Source of the DNA: Physella acuta
Lineage: Eukaryota; Mollusca; Gastropoda; Physidae
DNA: 64,000 nucleotides
Reading direction: 5' to 3'
Assembly: GCF_028476545.1 (NCBI RefSeq)
Contig: NW_026732322.1
Coordinates: forward strand, 510,001-574,000
Made by a program: the position numbers and the translations under genes. Below the pieces are notes generated by a model, which did no database searches, was not told the origin of the DNA, and saw only the letters and a program-made list of their open reading frames with translations. Within the stretch, counting starts at the first letter, position 1. Each line of letters starts with the position of its first letter. Of this stretch, positions 1 through 13,700 are shown piece after piece.

Positions 1-91
1 ATAGCCGAATGACAGGTTGAACAGACGATGACATAATGGTACCAGGTGTGTACGGGCACTCGTCTGTTACCTCAGTGTCAGACAGTGCACC

Positions 92-457
92 CAGAGGCGT
101 AGCTAGTGGAGGGCAAGAGGGGCGGCCACTGGGGGGGGGGGCAGAACCCAGGGGCGGCAAAAGGAATAGAAAAAAAAGAAAAGTTAATTTGAGCTGTAAT
201 ACTAATTCATAAACGGAGTTATGAGAATAACTGTTATTTGGGTTTAACTATTTTCTACATGAATAAAGTGACACCAAAATATAAAATGTTAAGGGACATT
301 GACTGATTATAAGCGTCCCCTCCACCCCCCCCCCCCTTTCTTTTACAAAAAGGGAAGGGCGTGCTTTCTAGGGTATATGAATAAAATTAAACAAAACGGG
401 GAGAAGGGGCACAAAAATAGTTAGCCCAGTACGATGAAATGGGTAGCTTTGCCTCTG
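92..457. mobile_element. Short TIR element (hAT-like MITE)
   Basis: The ends are inverted repeats: the left begins CAGAGGCGTAGCTAG and the right, read in reverse complement, begins CAGAGGCAAAGCTAC. The flanking 8-mers AGTGCACC and ATTGCATC agree at 6 of 8 positions, which fits an eroded 8-bp target duplication. The inside has a G run and a C run and no coding capacity. The ends resemble those of the elements at 46457, 51347 and 52576, so I treat it as an older member of the same loose group. Confidence 0.6.
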
Positions 458-1241
458 ATTGCATCCTGAACTATCACATTAATTGGTTCAATGGGCCATT
501 ACTTGCTCATTTCGTCAAAGAAATACTATTTTTTATAGCGTAAAGTCGTCTTAGTTATTGCTAAAAAAAAATTAAATGTTTACTTTTCTCGGTACCCTGT
601 TGCATACATCATGTATAATGAATTTACGGGACCCTTAGTCAAATCTAAAAGTTTAGTCCCCTTGGGGTTTTATATACTGGGAAAAGAGTATCCGAATATT
701 TTCGCAAGGTTTTCGCTTTAAACATCATGATAATTTAATCAAATATTGTCAAGGTAATTTCAATTTTTTTTACAATTGCAAAATTCTCTGAAATTGACTA
801 GAAACTACAAGATTCACATGACGATTAGGAAAATAGGTTTCAAAGGTGTTCTATTTTTTCATTAATAACATTAACCTTAGGTTTACATTGAATTAGATGA
901 TGACTGGTTTGGATTTTTTTAGTTTAGGTATTTAATAAAACTAAAGGTTTACATGAAATACTATTTTTTCTAATTAAAATAAAAAAGTAGCTACAACTCG
1001 ATCATCAATATAAAATATTTTTAAAATATATAGTAAACAATTATTTAGTTTTTTTGACAATTACAAATTCGTTTTATAATTATTTTTAAGGGAGTGTGCG
1101 GAAGGGAGGGTTATAGTTGTTTGTCTCCCTTGATAAATTAAAATCTTTAAGTGGAAAGTGGAAACAAAAATACATCTTCAAATATTTGCTGTATGCTTTT
1201 TTTTTGTTTAATAAACATGACGACAAAATTAGGATATCGGT

Positions 1242-1242
<1 letters not shown>

Positions 1243-1312
<70 letters not shown>
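1243..1312. repeat. (TA)n microsatellite
   Basis: About 70 bases of alternating TA lead into a short run of CAGACAG/GGCAGG repeats up to about 1350. The Ile-Tyr open frames across it on both strands are translations of the repeat and not genes. Confidence 0.95.
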
Positions 1313-1318
<6 letters not shown>

Positions 1319-1485
1319 CAGAGAGACAGGCAGGCGGGCAGGCCGGCAGGCAAGCAAACAGACATATTATTACATAGTGTATTTACAATATATGTGTAAC
1401 ATGCTATAAATATGTAATAATCTTTTACTACACAGTGTAGCAACTAGTCTATAGTTAATTAAAAGGTTACATTATATTTTTGCAG

Positions 1486-4400
1486 ACGTGGCACTAAATA
1501 TCTGCCCTTCCAAGCCCTACCTGAAATTCCCCCACCCAGCGTCCTGTGCACTCTACTACGACTGCAGCCAGCCCAGGAGTCGGCCGGGCCTCGCCGCCTG
1601 GGAGAACGAGTGCCCCGACCCCCTCCTGTTTGACGAGGCGACCTACACCTGCCGAAAGCGAAACGATGGCGACACGCAGTTTTGTGGGTCAAGGCCAGAA
1701 CCGAATGGCAAATGTAAGCCAAACTTTTATTCCGTTAACTAAAACAGAATCAACCGAATGGCAAATGTAAGCAAAACTTGTATTGAGTTAACTAAAACAG
1801 AATCAACCGAATGGCAAATGTAAGCCAAACTTTTATTCCGTTAACTAAAACAGAATCAACCGAATGGCAAATGTAAGCCAAACTTGTATTCAGTTAACTA
1901 AAACAGAATCAACCGAATGGCAAATGTAAGCACAACTTGTATTCAGTTAACTAAAACAGAATCAACCGAATGGCAAATGTAAGCCAAACTTTTATTCAGT
2001 TAACTAAAACAGAATCAACCGAATGGCAAATGTAAGTAAAACTTTTATTCAGTTAACTAAAACAGAATCAACCGAATGGCAAATGTAAGGACAACTTGTA
2101 TTTAGTTAACTAAAACAGAATCAACCGAATGGCAAATGTAAGCCAAACTTTTATTCAGTTAACTAAAACAAAATCAACCGAATGGCAAATGTAAGCAAAA
2201 CTTTTATTCAGTTGACGAAAAATGAATCAACCCCGGTGTTTCCTTCAGGCTTCCCCACTCCTTCACCCGAACAAAATATAATTAAAATTGACAATATATA
2301 AAACAAGTATCAAAGGCCCTGTAATTTAAAATAAATATGATAGTATTAATACACCTTTTAAAACCTGAATAAAATGTTTCTGTTCAGTTGTTTTAAATTC
2401 GTCATCATTATTCCTTTGGACCCCTTGTGGGACGCAAACACACCTCTCCATTGTACTCCGTTCTGGGCGATTCCTCCAAGTTGGGTCCATGACATTCCGG
2501 CTGCTTCTGCTTCACTGACAGTTGACCTCTTCCATGTTTGTTTTGGTCTACCTACTTTTCTCTCTTTGGGGATTCCAATCTAGTGCCTGATTGGTGATGT
2601 TGCTTGTTGATGTCAAATTCATCCCTATTTGCGCTTTTGTATTTCTTTGCCAATACGGTCTTGCACCATTTTCCTCCACTGTTTGCCTTTAGTAATTTTT
2701 TCCAGGCCACCTGATATTCAATATACGTCTGAGGCATTGTTTTAAATGCAGATATAATGAGATCACGCATTTGTTTAAAAAAAGATACCAAAACATTCGT
2801 TTTTTTTTCCTTTCTTATTGTTTGTCTTAACAAGTATAACATTGATCTGTATTTTACAACGTTGAAAACATTTTTAAAAACTCAATACAATTATGCGTAC
2901 GTCGATATTATATTCAAGCATGTAATTAAATATGTGCGTGTAACTGCTGCCTGTAATGAGAGTTGTATCGTTTCTAGGTGAGTACAGGCTGGGGTGTACG
3001 GACAAGAATTGCACGGGACTGGACGATGGACCCCACTACGACCCCGCCGCCCCCTTCACTGGTAGGTCAGTGCTTTGTTGTGGTCACGTGATCAGGGCGC
3101 CGGCAGCATGATCTGCCCCTGGTTACATTCATCCGATCATCGACTTATATACACTGCTTACACAGATTACACATCTTACACATTTTACAAATTTTAGACG
3201 CTTTACAAATTTTGCACACTTTACACATTTTACATACTTTACAAATTTTACACACATAACACATCTAACACACATTACACATCTTACACACATTACACAT
3301 CTTACACATTTTACAAATTTTACACACATTGCACATTTAACACACATTACACATCTAACACACATTACACATCTTTCACATATTACATATTTACATACAA
3401 TACAAATCTTACACACATTACACAACTTACCAGGTTGAATGTATTTTTAGACAGCCTGATTTAACATAGTTTATGGGTGAGATGAAGTAGAGTTCACCTG
3501 TTTCTGTGACCTCAGCATATAAAGAGATAGTGTGGTCAGCACTGTGCCTAGTTCCCATTACTTACCTTAACGTAATTCAGGTACCCAACAGTCTGATTTA
3601 GCAGACCCTTGCTATAACGTGTCAGGTATTCAAGAGTCATAACATCTCCTTGACAAAAATATAATAACTTAAGTCAGGTACCCAACAGACTAAAATAACA
3701 TCCCCTTGACATAAATATAACGTAAGTCAGGTACTAAACATAGCCTGCTTTAGCATCCCTATGATATATTCACAAAAAACAAACTACCAAACAGGGCGAA
3801 CTCCATCTTCCCAAGCCTACAATGCTACGTCAGTGTAGTTATCCCATATGCCCAGTATAACAATCCAATTATTTGAGCCGTGGCGTCTCTAGGTCAGGGG
3901 CCACCTAGGGAGGACACTTATTGTACCATCACGCCTTACTTGTGTTCTGAGGCTTATTGTTTAAGCACCTTGATAAAACAAAAGCATAGATTGTATCGTT
4001 AATCGACTCATAGCGTGCAGCTAGTACAAAATATTCATACTCACGGGGGTCAGATTAACTTGATGAATGGATGTACATGTATTAGTTTATTTGTCTTATC
4101 TTAAATGAACTTTTACTCAAACCACCAGCAAGCATGATCCTGTTCTCATTAGAATCCAGTGTTTCTTTCATGCATCTCTCCGACAGGGTTGGGTGGGGGC
4201 ACCATCCAACAAGAGCATGTCCAACCCTCCCCCCCCCCTACTCCCCAAACCCAGGACGAAAGAGAAAAAAAAAATAAAATAGAAAATAAATGCTTTAACC
4301 ATTGTCCGCAACCTCCATCCCATGGATATTTTAGGGGCCTGTCTACACCCCCTTCATCCCACCCGATAAAAGTATCAGAAAGAAACCCTGTCAGAACCCA

Positions 4401-4720
4401 ATATATTAAATCACGAATCGAACACACATCAGCAACGAGTTATAACCTTCTTTGTTTGTATACTCTCTTAGAGAAATATTACTTGTATACATCAGCTCCT
4501 CTCTACAACGAGTTATAACCTTCTATGTATACTCTCTTAGAGAATTATTACTTATGTACATCGGCTACTGTCGACGAGTTTAACCTTCTTTGTTTGTATA
4601 CTCTCTTAGAGAAATATTACTTGTGTAAGAACGGCTCTGTGAGTGAGAGAAAAACGTGCGAGGAGGATGGCCACATATTTGACGCCCACAAGAGGGAATG
4701 TACAGACACCCCAACTGAAG
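1486..4720 (+). CDS. Module pair 1 (A1 in one exon, B1 in two)
   Basis: Exon 1486-1713 encodes A1, with a clear CALYYDC core, ENECPDPLLFD and FCGSRP. Its last base T joins GT of the next exon to make the Cys that opens B1. B1 is split by a phase-1 intron: exon 2978-3061 (CEYRLGCTDKNC) and exon 4610-4720 (KYYLCKNGSV, then HIFDAHKREC). B1 is the shortest B module. The acceptor of the third exon is the last of three tandem copies of the same sequence. Confidence 0.8.
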
Positions 4721-7700
4721 GTAGGCCTCGCTGGTTATTTACTAGACTAGGGTGTTTACTAGACTAGAGTGTTTGGTATTTATAGGAAGGTAGGCTTCGC
4801 TGGTTATTTACTAGAGTATTTGGTGTTTTATAGGAAGGTGTGAGGGTGGGGGTTTTACGAGAGGCCGGAACGAATGAATCCAACAACACACAGTTCAAGT
4901 TCAACTATAATTGTTCTTTATTAAAATGATATATATGTTCAAGTTTCTACCTAACTGATCTACACTGTACTATTTACTTCTACTACTGACTGTTCATACC
5001 ACATGCTACCTACTACTACGCACTCCCATGACCAATCCTAACACTAACTGTTCTCTACATTCTACAACCTAACACCTTCTATCTTCGCTAGCTAAACCTG
5101 ATCTCCTAACTATCTACATTCTCGGCCGTCTCTGACCGCTACCTAACAACTCCTGGCCTATCGCTCTACTGCCCCACGCCTCAGTGGTCAGCTGACCGTC
5201 CCACGTGACCGGTCAGCCCTGTGCGCCCATTGGCCTCTCTAACCAACCAACTAGGCCTATAGTCTGTTTCTGCTAACCTATATCTGCTAAACATGTCTGA
5301 CGTAATCTTGCGTCATCACATATCTCCCTCCCTTTCTGTAGCTGACAAATTATATTTTTCAGCGTCTGCTACTAATCTAATACATCAACAACTATCTACC
5401 TTACTACTGTATTCTATCCCTAACATCAATCATATCAATCAAATACAAAATGGGACAGCACAGTTTACAAAAACATAAAATCTTCTGTCTGTGTTCCTGA
5501 AAAAAAAATGTCATTGTTCTAGTTCTTGTGTAAGTATCCTGACGTCTGTGGTGTCTCTGCTTGCTAATGTATGTCTATGTTTCATGGTATGTGTGAATCC
5601 AATCATGTGTAACTCAGTTCTGGCTAGGTTGTCGTGTACTGGCCTTGAGCTAATCTTAGTAGAATGTGTAACTGGTTGAACGGGCTCTGAGAGCAGTGTA
5701 AGTGTATGTGTTATGTAATTGCTGGCGAGTTTTGATGTAAATTCCCGTGAGGCGGGTGTAGGCGTAACTTCGTTGGTCAATGTGATGACGCAACAATCTC
5801 ATCTCAACGCTGGTTGAGACGTCCACGTAGAGTGATTATACGATGAACTGGAGCTGTCTGATGCGGTGGCGAACAATGACGTAACGTTCCGACGCTGGGA
5901 ACTTGGACGATGGGTCTTCTACCCTTTGTATCTGCCGACGTAGGTGTACGTAGCTGGCGGTCTGTTATTCAACTCCAGTGCGGGGGCGAAGCGGTGGCGA
6001 TGCGTCCGCTATCTTGACCAGGGCAATTCTCTGTTCGGCAGGGCTGTTCGCTGTCCAGGTAATTCAACGTAATCAGGGCTTCAGGTGGCGGCATTCTTTG
6101 AAGTGTCTGCTTCATCTCGTCTCATTCTGAATAGCGCTGGTGGGTCTGAAATTGTATTACGAGACCATGAGCAATGGTTTTACGTGACCATTTATTGCCC
6201 GCGCAGACAAGTATTCAGACAGAGGTACCTTCCATTAAAAAAAAACCTCAATCCCAAATTTATACGTGCTGAACACTTGTCTGGCGGCATAACAACATTG
6301 AGAAAATAACATTACAAATATAACATTACAAAAAATGACCAAATACAAAAAAATCAGTACACTCTAATCTAACAACAATCTGTAAAGCCTAATAAACACA
6401 ATAGACGTAAACACTACTAGAGCTTAGAAATAGCTTCACAAAAAGAATAGACATGTAAGTGTATATAAGTAATCGTGCCGTTTCAAATCAACATTTGAAC
6501 ACGTAATCATATAGTGGAGCAGCTCTCACTATCTGACTTTTGACAAAAAAAAAACTGGCTGGCTTGACTTAATGACTGACTTCACTTTTGACTTCAGTAA
6601 CTTGACTTATTTCACTTTGACTGACTTCACTTTGACTTCAGTAACCTGACTGACTTCAATTTAACGACTGATTTCCTCTGACGACTGACTTAATTAGACC
6701 TCTCTTACTGACTTCGACGACTTCACTTCAATTCAACTTAAAAGACTTCACTGACCGACTTAAACTTCGACGACTTAAACGTCTTCACTTTGACTTCAAA
6801 GACTTTTCCTTGACTTCAACTACTTCAATATGACTTCAAAGACTTCACTTTGACTTCAACTACTTCAATATGACTTCAAATAATTCACTTTGACTTCAAC
6901 AATTTCAATATGACTTCAAAGACTTTAACTTTGACTTCAAAGATTTCAACGACATCACTTTGATTTCAAAGACTTCACTATAACTTCGACGATTTCACTT
7001 CTTCACTATGACCTCAACGACTTTAATATAACTTCAAAGACTTTTCTTTGACTGCAACATGACTTCAACTACGTCACTATGACCTCACTATGACTTCAAC
7101 AACTTATTGACTGACTTGACTGACTTCAAATAACCTCTTTGACTTCAGTTTTAATTTATACTTCACTGACTTCAATAACACTATTGACTTCAGATTGACT
7201 ACACTGACTTCTGACTGTACGACTTCACGTCGATTTCCTCGACTACTTAGATTAACACAAAAATACTCGACTTGACTTCACAATTATGTCCGTTGTTTAA
7301 AATCATTTATGGGGAAGGTCCGGGTCACATTCTTGATCATGGGGTTGATGTTCTAGGGCAGTTGCGTGTTATCTGTGTGCTGTACTTCCAGTTTCACTAA
7401 TTCTAACGCTAACTCTGCTTTTGTTCTTGACATGTCTTACTATCTTGACTATCTTGTTTTCTAACTTATTCTCTACAAATGTTTCAACTTCTTCTCCTGT
7501 TTTGTCTAATGGTATGCCCTGTTTATAGCATTGAAACTCTGCCTCCATGGTTGTGTATGTGTATGTGTGTGTGTTGAGGAAAGTAACAAAACTAAGGCAA
7601 CAGTGCGTAACAATAGAATGTGTAAGGCAGAAAAACCGCTGGCACAAACTATCCAGCACGGGTATAAACCCAAACGTTTAAAAAAAATGATGGAAGGTAC

Positions 7701-10700
7701 TTATCTTTTTGGACATGGTGACTGTTCCCTTGTATTGGTAATCCACTCGTTCCGGTTGAAGAAACCCGCTGTTGTGTTGAGTTGAAGAAAGCTGTACACC
7801 AGATGTACTCCGTCATGAGTAACTGATATACTTTCTTTCCTGTCCTCGACCCGCGCTCCACCAGTTGTGAGGGTGGGGGTTTTACGATGCGAAACGAATG
7901 AATCCAACAACACACAGTTCAAGTTCAACTATAATTGTTCTTTATTAAAATGATATATATGTTCAAGTTTCTACCTAACTGATCTACACTGTACTATTTA
8001 CTTCTACTACTGACTGTTCATACCACATGCTACCTACTACTACGCACTCCCATGACCAATCCTAACACTAACTGTTCTCTACATTCTACAACCTAACACC
8101 TTCTATCTTCGCTAGCTAAACCTGATCTCCTAACTATCTACATTCTCGGCCGTCTCTGACCGCTACCTAACAACTCCTGGCCTATCGCTCTACTGCCCCA
8201 CGCCTCAGTGGTCAGCTGACCGTCCCACGTGACCGGTCAGCCCTGTGCGCCCATTGGCCTCTCTAACCAACCAACTAGGCCTATAGTCTGTTTCTGCTAA
8301 CCTATATCTGCTAAACATGTCTGACGTAATCTTGCGTCATCACAGAAGGTAAGCCTCGCTGGTTTAATACTAGAGTTTTTGGTGTTTTATAGGAAGGTAG
8401 GCTTTGTTGGTTTAATACTAGAGCGTTTGGTGTTTTATAGGATGGTAGGCTTCGCTGTTTTACTACCCAAATGTTATCTGTGTTATCTGAAGGCAGATCG
8501 CTGTTTTACTACCAGAGAGATTATTGCGATATTTTAGAGTGAGCAGATATTTATTCATCAAGAATTACTTTACAAAAAAAACAGTTTCCATCCTACAAGG
8601 GTTCCACTCTATTAACATGGGAATGCAAGATTATTTTGAAATAATTAAAATTGTTATTTGCCTAATTACCTTAAAATTACAAAGAAATCTGCATGCAACA
8701 CGCATGAGAGATATAGTTTGTTTTCTGTTAATGTCGTTGTATTTTCCTTCGTATGTCTTTTGTTTTTATGTAATTGATGTGTTTGATACTTTCTTGTTAT
8801 AAACATGACATAGAAAAGATACTATTTTTTTTATAAATTATCGTTGGGTGAAAATTTAATAAAAAAAGTAAGGTTTCCTGATGGTCCATGGGGCAAGAGA
8901 AGTAGAGTCCATCTGTTTCTGTGACCTAGGCATATAAAGGGATAGTCTTTTCAGCATTATGCCAAGCTGTCTTTACTTTCCCTCAAGTGAGTTAGTTACC
9001 CATCAGAGGTGAGTGGACTGAGGAACGTTTTGCTGACGTCAACCCTGATTCGATCTCGAGACTGGATGTAAAGAATTATCCTATACTCAAATTTTTAAAT
9101 CCTGCGATTTCATTTCTACTAACAATATTGATATACCTCATTATAGAAACTCTCCTCTGCTTCCGATGTACTGAATTTGGGCAGTCTTAATGAACTTTAT
9201 GAAATGTGTATACGTCTAATTTTCTTTAAACAGATTCCGTCCACAATTTTTGTCTGAAGAACCCCACCGCCATCTTTCCCGATCCATCCAGATGTTCACT
9301 TTTCTACGATTGTTCACAATACAGTTGGCACCCATCTCTCAAGGTATGAGAACATCTCACTTTTTGTTAATGTTTTAATGTGGCACCCCTTTATCAAGAT
9401 ATGGGAACCTCTCATATGAGACCCTCCCATCTCTCCCAGAACAAGAACCTCTTGTCTTAATGATTCATTCATTATTGCCAACATCTCCATATTTTGTTGT
9501 CAACAGTGAATTGTTATATATGACACACATTTCTATTGGGTAAAGAGCGATTATTTGTTCATCAACGACTCATATATTTTAAAAACCAATTTGATTGTAA
9601 TCAGTTGTCATTTTTTCTCTTAACTCAAGGTCTAAAGTCTAATCTCATAGCAGTCACTTTGTTATTGTATTCTAAAGGCGACCATACTTCAACACACTTT
9701 GTAACTATTGTCAGTCTTTAAAAAAAAAACAATTAACGTTTTTTCATGTTTTTTTTATCCTAATTCCCACACACCCGATCGCCTTCCACAAAACAAACCT
9801 TCACACCTTACACTTTGTTTTGTGAATTATTTTCTTACCTTGAGTTATTCACAATCTAAAACAAAAGTATATTTAAAAGAAGTTTTCTCTTAGAAATAGA
9901 ACAATGTTATCGTATACTCAGTTAAGATTTATTTAAATTACAAACGTCAACAGGCATAACGTTAGCGCTAACATGTTTTCATGACACAGAATTTCGTGTT
10001 CTTCCGTTTTTTTTTAGACAGAGCTTACTTTAAACTCCGTTTACTTGAAATAAAGCTCAGGTGAAGGAAATGTGATGAATTTGTGCAATAACAACTGACA
10101 AATCTTTCATAAAACAAACCTTGTATGCATCTGCTTTATTTTTTGGTAAGGTGTGGTGGAAGATTTGTTGCCTAAAAGATAAACTGCACTCAGTGGCGTC
10201 ACAAAGGGGTGCGACGCGTAAGGGGGGGGGGGACGAACCAGGTGACAACTTATAGGACTTGTAAGTAGGTCACAACTTCTTGTTCACGTACTTGCCACCT
10301 AGTAGATTTCGAGACCGTAGACTTACAAGCCTTATAAGGAGTGGCACAGAATCAAGCTATAGAAACAAATTACCTTTGAAAACAATGTTTTATCCAGTTA
10401 AAATTATAAAATAGAGCAGGCCAGGGGTGACACCAAACAAAAAATGCTAAAATCTCGGAAAGGTTTGGGATGGTGCATGATACCTGAACCTATGACGCAT
10501 TGACTATACTTTAAAAAGATGTATTCTTTTTTTTGTATAGTTATTATTACGAAAATTCAAAGAATATTTGCAATAGATTAAATATTTTCTAAAATGCATT
10601 ATCATTTGTCAAAAATTAAAATACTTCAAATTAAGTGAGCTTCAAAATAACAAGCAAATTAAGGCCCAAATGATTAATAAAATTAGAGCTTTATTTTTCT

Positions 10701-13700
10701 TAACATGTAGGTTAATTTAAATTACATTGGTTGCGCATTAAATAATGGACTCATTCTAGAGACCATCATTTTATTATTATATCTAAATATATTTTTAAAA
10801 CTTATATTATAAAGTTTTTCATATTAATTTTGTTACATCTTTGAAACTATGATTTTTTTTTAATTGAAATATTAATTCGTTATTTAATTCTTTTAAAAAT
10901 TAAATAGTACCATATTAGTTCTTTCTAATTCGTTCTTTCTTATTATAAGTCGACACACTACACAACTTAAAGTATTCGCTTTTATCTTTCGATTTCAACT
11001 CTAATTCTAATGGTCCAGCCCTGAAGGATTAGTAGTTTAGCTTTCTACCGCTAGGCTACGCTGTCCCGATTAAACTATTCAGAATTAACATTGTATATGC
11101 CTTTATCATTATCAGAAATTAATTTAGCTGGATTTGAGCTATCGCAAGCATTTTTCTCGTTAAAATTTTTCAATCTTTCTTTAAACCGATTTAATATCTA
11201 CTTAGATTTAACTTTTGATATTCCTGTGTTGTTATCAGAAATTCTTTCAGCTAGAACGGAATAGCTGAAAGTTAAGTGCGTCAAAATGTTGTTAAAATTT
11301 TTGACCACAAACCCACAGACTTTTTTGAAGTAAAACCTTTTAAAAAAATTAAATTAAAAACTCCAGGTGCTACTAATTGTTGTATGTTAAGTGTTCACTT
11401 AAAAGAAAACAACAACAATGAGTTATATCAGTAGCAAAATTTAAAAAATCGTGATGACTATTTATACCGCCTGCTAAACTTGTGTAGAAACTTTACGTAA
11501 TTACCGTCTTCGTGACACAAACACATTTCAATCTTCATTCGTCACCTTCTCACGATCGCCCGCCTCCCATTTTTTTTGTACTACCTGCTAGTGCGTCAGA
11601 GCGTGCAGATGGGGAGCGGGTATTTTTAGTTTGAATGACGTCAAGATATGATTTATTATTCCAAAGAGCGGTTCAAGTGAAATGGATTACTGTGTGGTGT
11701 TACCGGAAGTTTGTTAATTTACAAAGTGGAAATGTTGATGTTAGTTGTTACTTCCGGTGAACTTTTGGCGATTAAGTCAGGTCACGTGATGGTAGAAAGT
11801 TCAGATATAAAAAAAAGTTCAGAAATAAAGTACAGAATTTAAATATTCCGGATGTTTGTGACAAATGATTCTGTTTTGAAATTTTGTAAAAAAGGAAGCG
11901 AAAATCCAGTTATTCCTGATGCGCAACTGTCGCGCTGGTTAGCAAATGCAGTGGCGGCACTTATATATACATTTAATGTAAATTTTCTAAAAACAAACAA
12001 TTAAAAAATAAAAAGAATAAAAAAACAAACAGCATTTTTTTTTAAATAGTGCACTAAATCCCTCTTACTCAATCCCTCCTTTCGATATACTGGATATTTC
12101 TTCTTCCATTTATAAAAAAATTAAACATGCATTCTTTATCCTTGACCTAAATGCAAATGACGTTACCTTTGTGTTGCAGCCCTATCAGACGGAGTGCGCC
12201 TATCCCAGGTTATTTGACCCCGAAACCTCGTCATGTGCCAGTTTTTTGGACGTTCGATGTGGCCGCAGGAAAGAAACCATCCAGCCTTGTAAGAACATGT
12301 TTTCATTTGATAACTGGGTTCACAACCAGCCTTGTAAGAACATGTTTTCATTGGTAAACTGGGTTCACAACCAACCTTGTAAGAACATGTTTTCATTTGA
12401 TAACTGGGTTCACAACCAGCCTTGTAAGAACATGTTTTCTTTTGTAAACTGGGTTCACAACCAACCTTGTAAGAACAATGTTTTAATTTGTAAACTGGGT
12501 TCACATCCAGCCTTGTAAGAACATGTTTTCATTTGTAAACTGGGTTCACAACCAGCCTTGTAAGAACATGTTTTCATTGGTAAACTGGGTTCACAACCAA
12601 CCTTGTAAGAACATGTTTTCATTTGTAAACTGGGTTCACAACCAGCCTTGTAAGAACATGTTTTCATTGGTAAACTGGGTTCACAACCAGCCTTGTAAGA
12701 ACATGTTTTCATTTGTAAACTGGGTTCACAACCAACCTTGTAAGAACAATGTTTTAATTTGTTAACTGAGTTCACATCCAGCCTTGTAAGAACAATGTTT
12801 TAATTTGTAAACTGGGTTCATAAATAACCGAACTCACTTGGGTTTAAACGAGCAGTGGGTAGGGGAGAAAACAAGTGTTACGTAATTCTTGCCCATCTTA
12901 AAATAGTAATTTTAACACTATTTTAGCATTATTTCGCAATTTTATTAAATGTTTTTTGTTTTTTTATTTCCTATCGGATTTTTTTCTTTTTTCTTTTTTT
13001 TTTTGTGCTAATCACAAAAATGTATCAATGTAGGTAAGCCTATACACCCAGACTAAATAAAATTATTCAGCGATGGATACATTTTTTTTTTTTTTTAAAA
13101 AGGGGGTTGTCTTATTCGATTAAAGGACACATATTCCGCCCTGGAAGCAACCAACGCATTCGTCACAGATATCTTTCCAATCGCATCGATCGAGTGTCTA
13201 ATACACTTTCTCTTCCAGGTGATTACATTGTCGGCCATTGTGTTGATGCGGGTTGCGTCCCTTGCGTGGCGTCCTGTCTGGGCCTGCGAGATGGCTCCAA
13301 CGCCTACCCAGGTCGTGTGTTGACCGTGTCCTACCTTGTGTGCCAACGAGAGAGGACCATCGATATTAGGACATGCGCGGGAGGCTCTGTTTTTGATCCT
13401 CAGATGCGCACTTGCCTCAGTGAAATAAGTTCCGGTTAGTGGTTTACACTTCCTGTTTATTCATCTGTGCTGTTCAAAACTGAATTTTTAAGTAAACTAA
13501 ACGTGATCCAACTAGAATGTAGGGGAGAATGTTTACACCAGTGTCCGATAATGGAATCTTCTTTAAAAAAGGGGTGTTAGGTTACTGGTAGTTAACTAAA
13601 TTACCACATGGCTGGCTAATGTCAATGCTAACCCTGTCCCTAACCCTAACCTCAACCCTGGTCCACCCATACGCCTAACCCTAATTTCTAACCATAAACT

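Larger units (their letters stand above)
4839..8344 (-). mobile_element. LTR retrotransposon, non-autonomous, young insertion
   Basis: Two direct repeats of about 480 bp, 4839-5320 and 7866-8344, begin TGTGAGGG and end ATCACA on the plus strand. They are nearly identical, with differences clustered near the left edge, so the insertion looks recent. A perfect 5-bp target duplication GAAGG flanks it (4834-4838, 8345-8349). A purine tract (AAAGGGAGGGAGATA on the minus strand, next to 5320) and a possible primer-binding site beginning TGGTGGAGCGCGGG inside the right repeat put the element in minus orientation. The 2.5-kb interior shows no recognisable gag or pol domain, so it looks whole at the ends but depends on other elements. 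The superfamily is unresolved. Confidence 0.88.

Noticed and set aside
1701-2215. Possible CRISPR-like array (regular repeats)
   Set aside because: Units are contiguous with no unique spacers, and the setting is a eukaryotic intron. The same applies to 12281-12825 and 14412-14790.
3129-3425. Cysteine/valine-rich small protein on the minus strand
   Set aside because: It arises from an ACACATTACAC-type tandem repeat inside an intron of the chitin-binding gene.
11012-11076. Functional tRNA gene on the minus strand
   Set aside because: The A box is good, but I could not fold a full cloverleaf with paired acceptor and T stems, so I list it as a SINE head or relic.
12163-12775. Long overlapping open frames on both strands (MKTCSYKAGCEPS repeats)
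   Set aside because: They are translations of a 45-bp intron minisatellite; the unit length is a multiple of three, so frames stay open by chance. Only 12180-12288 is exon.
13612-13700. Interstitial telomere repeat
   Set aside because: The TAACCC-like units are few and irregular and lie within the inverted repeats of a small MITE, so a chromosome-end origin is unlikely.
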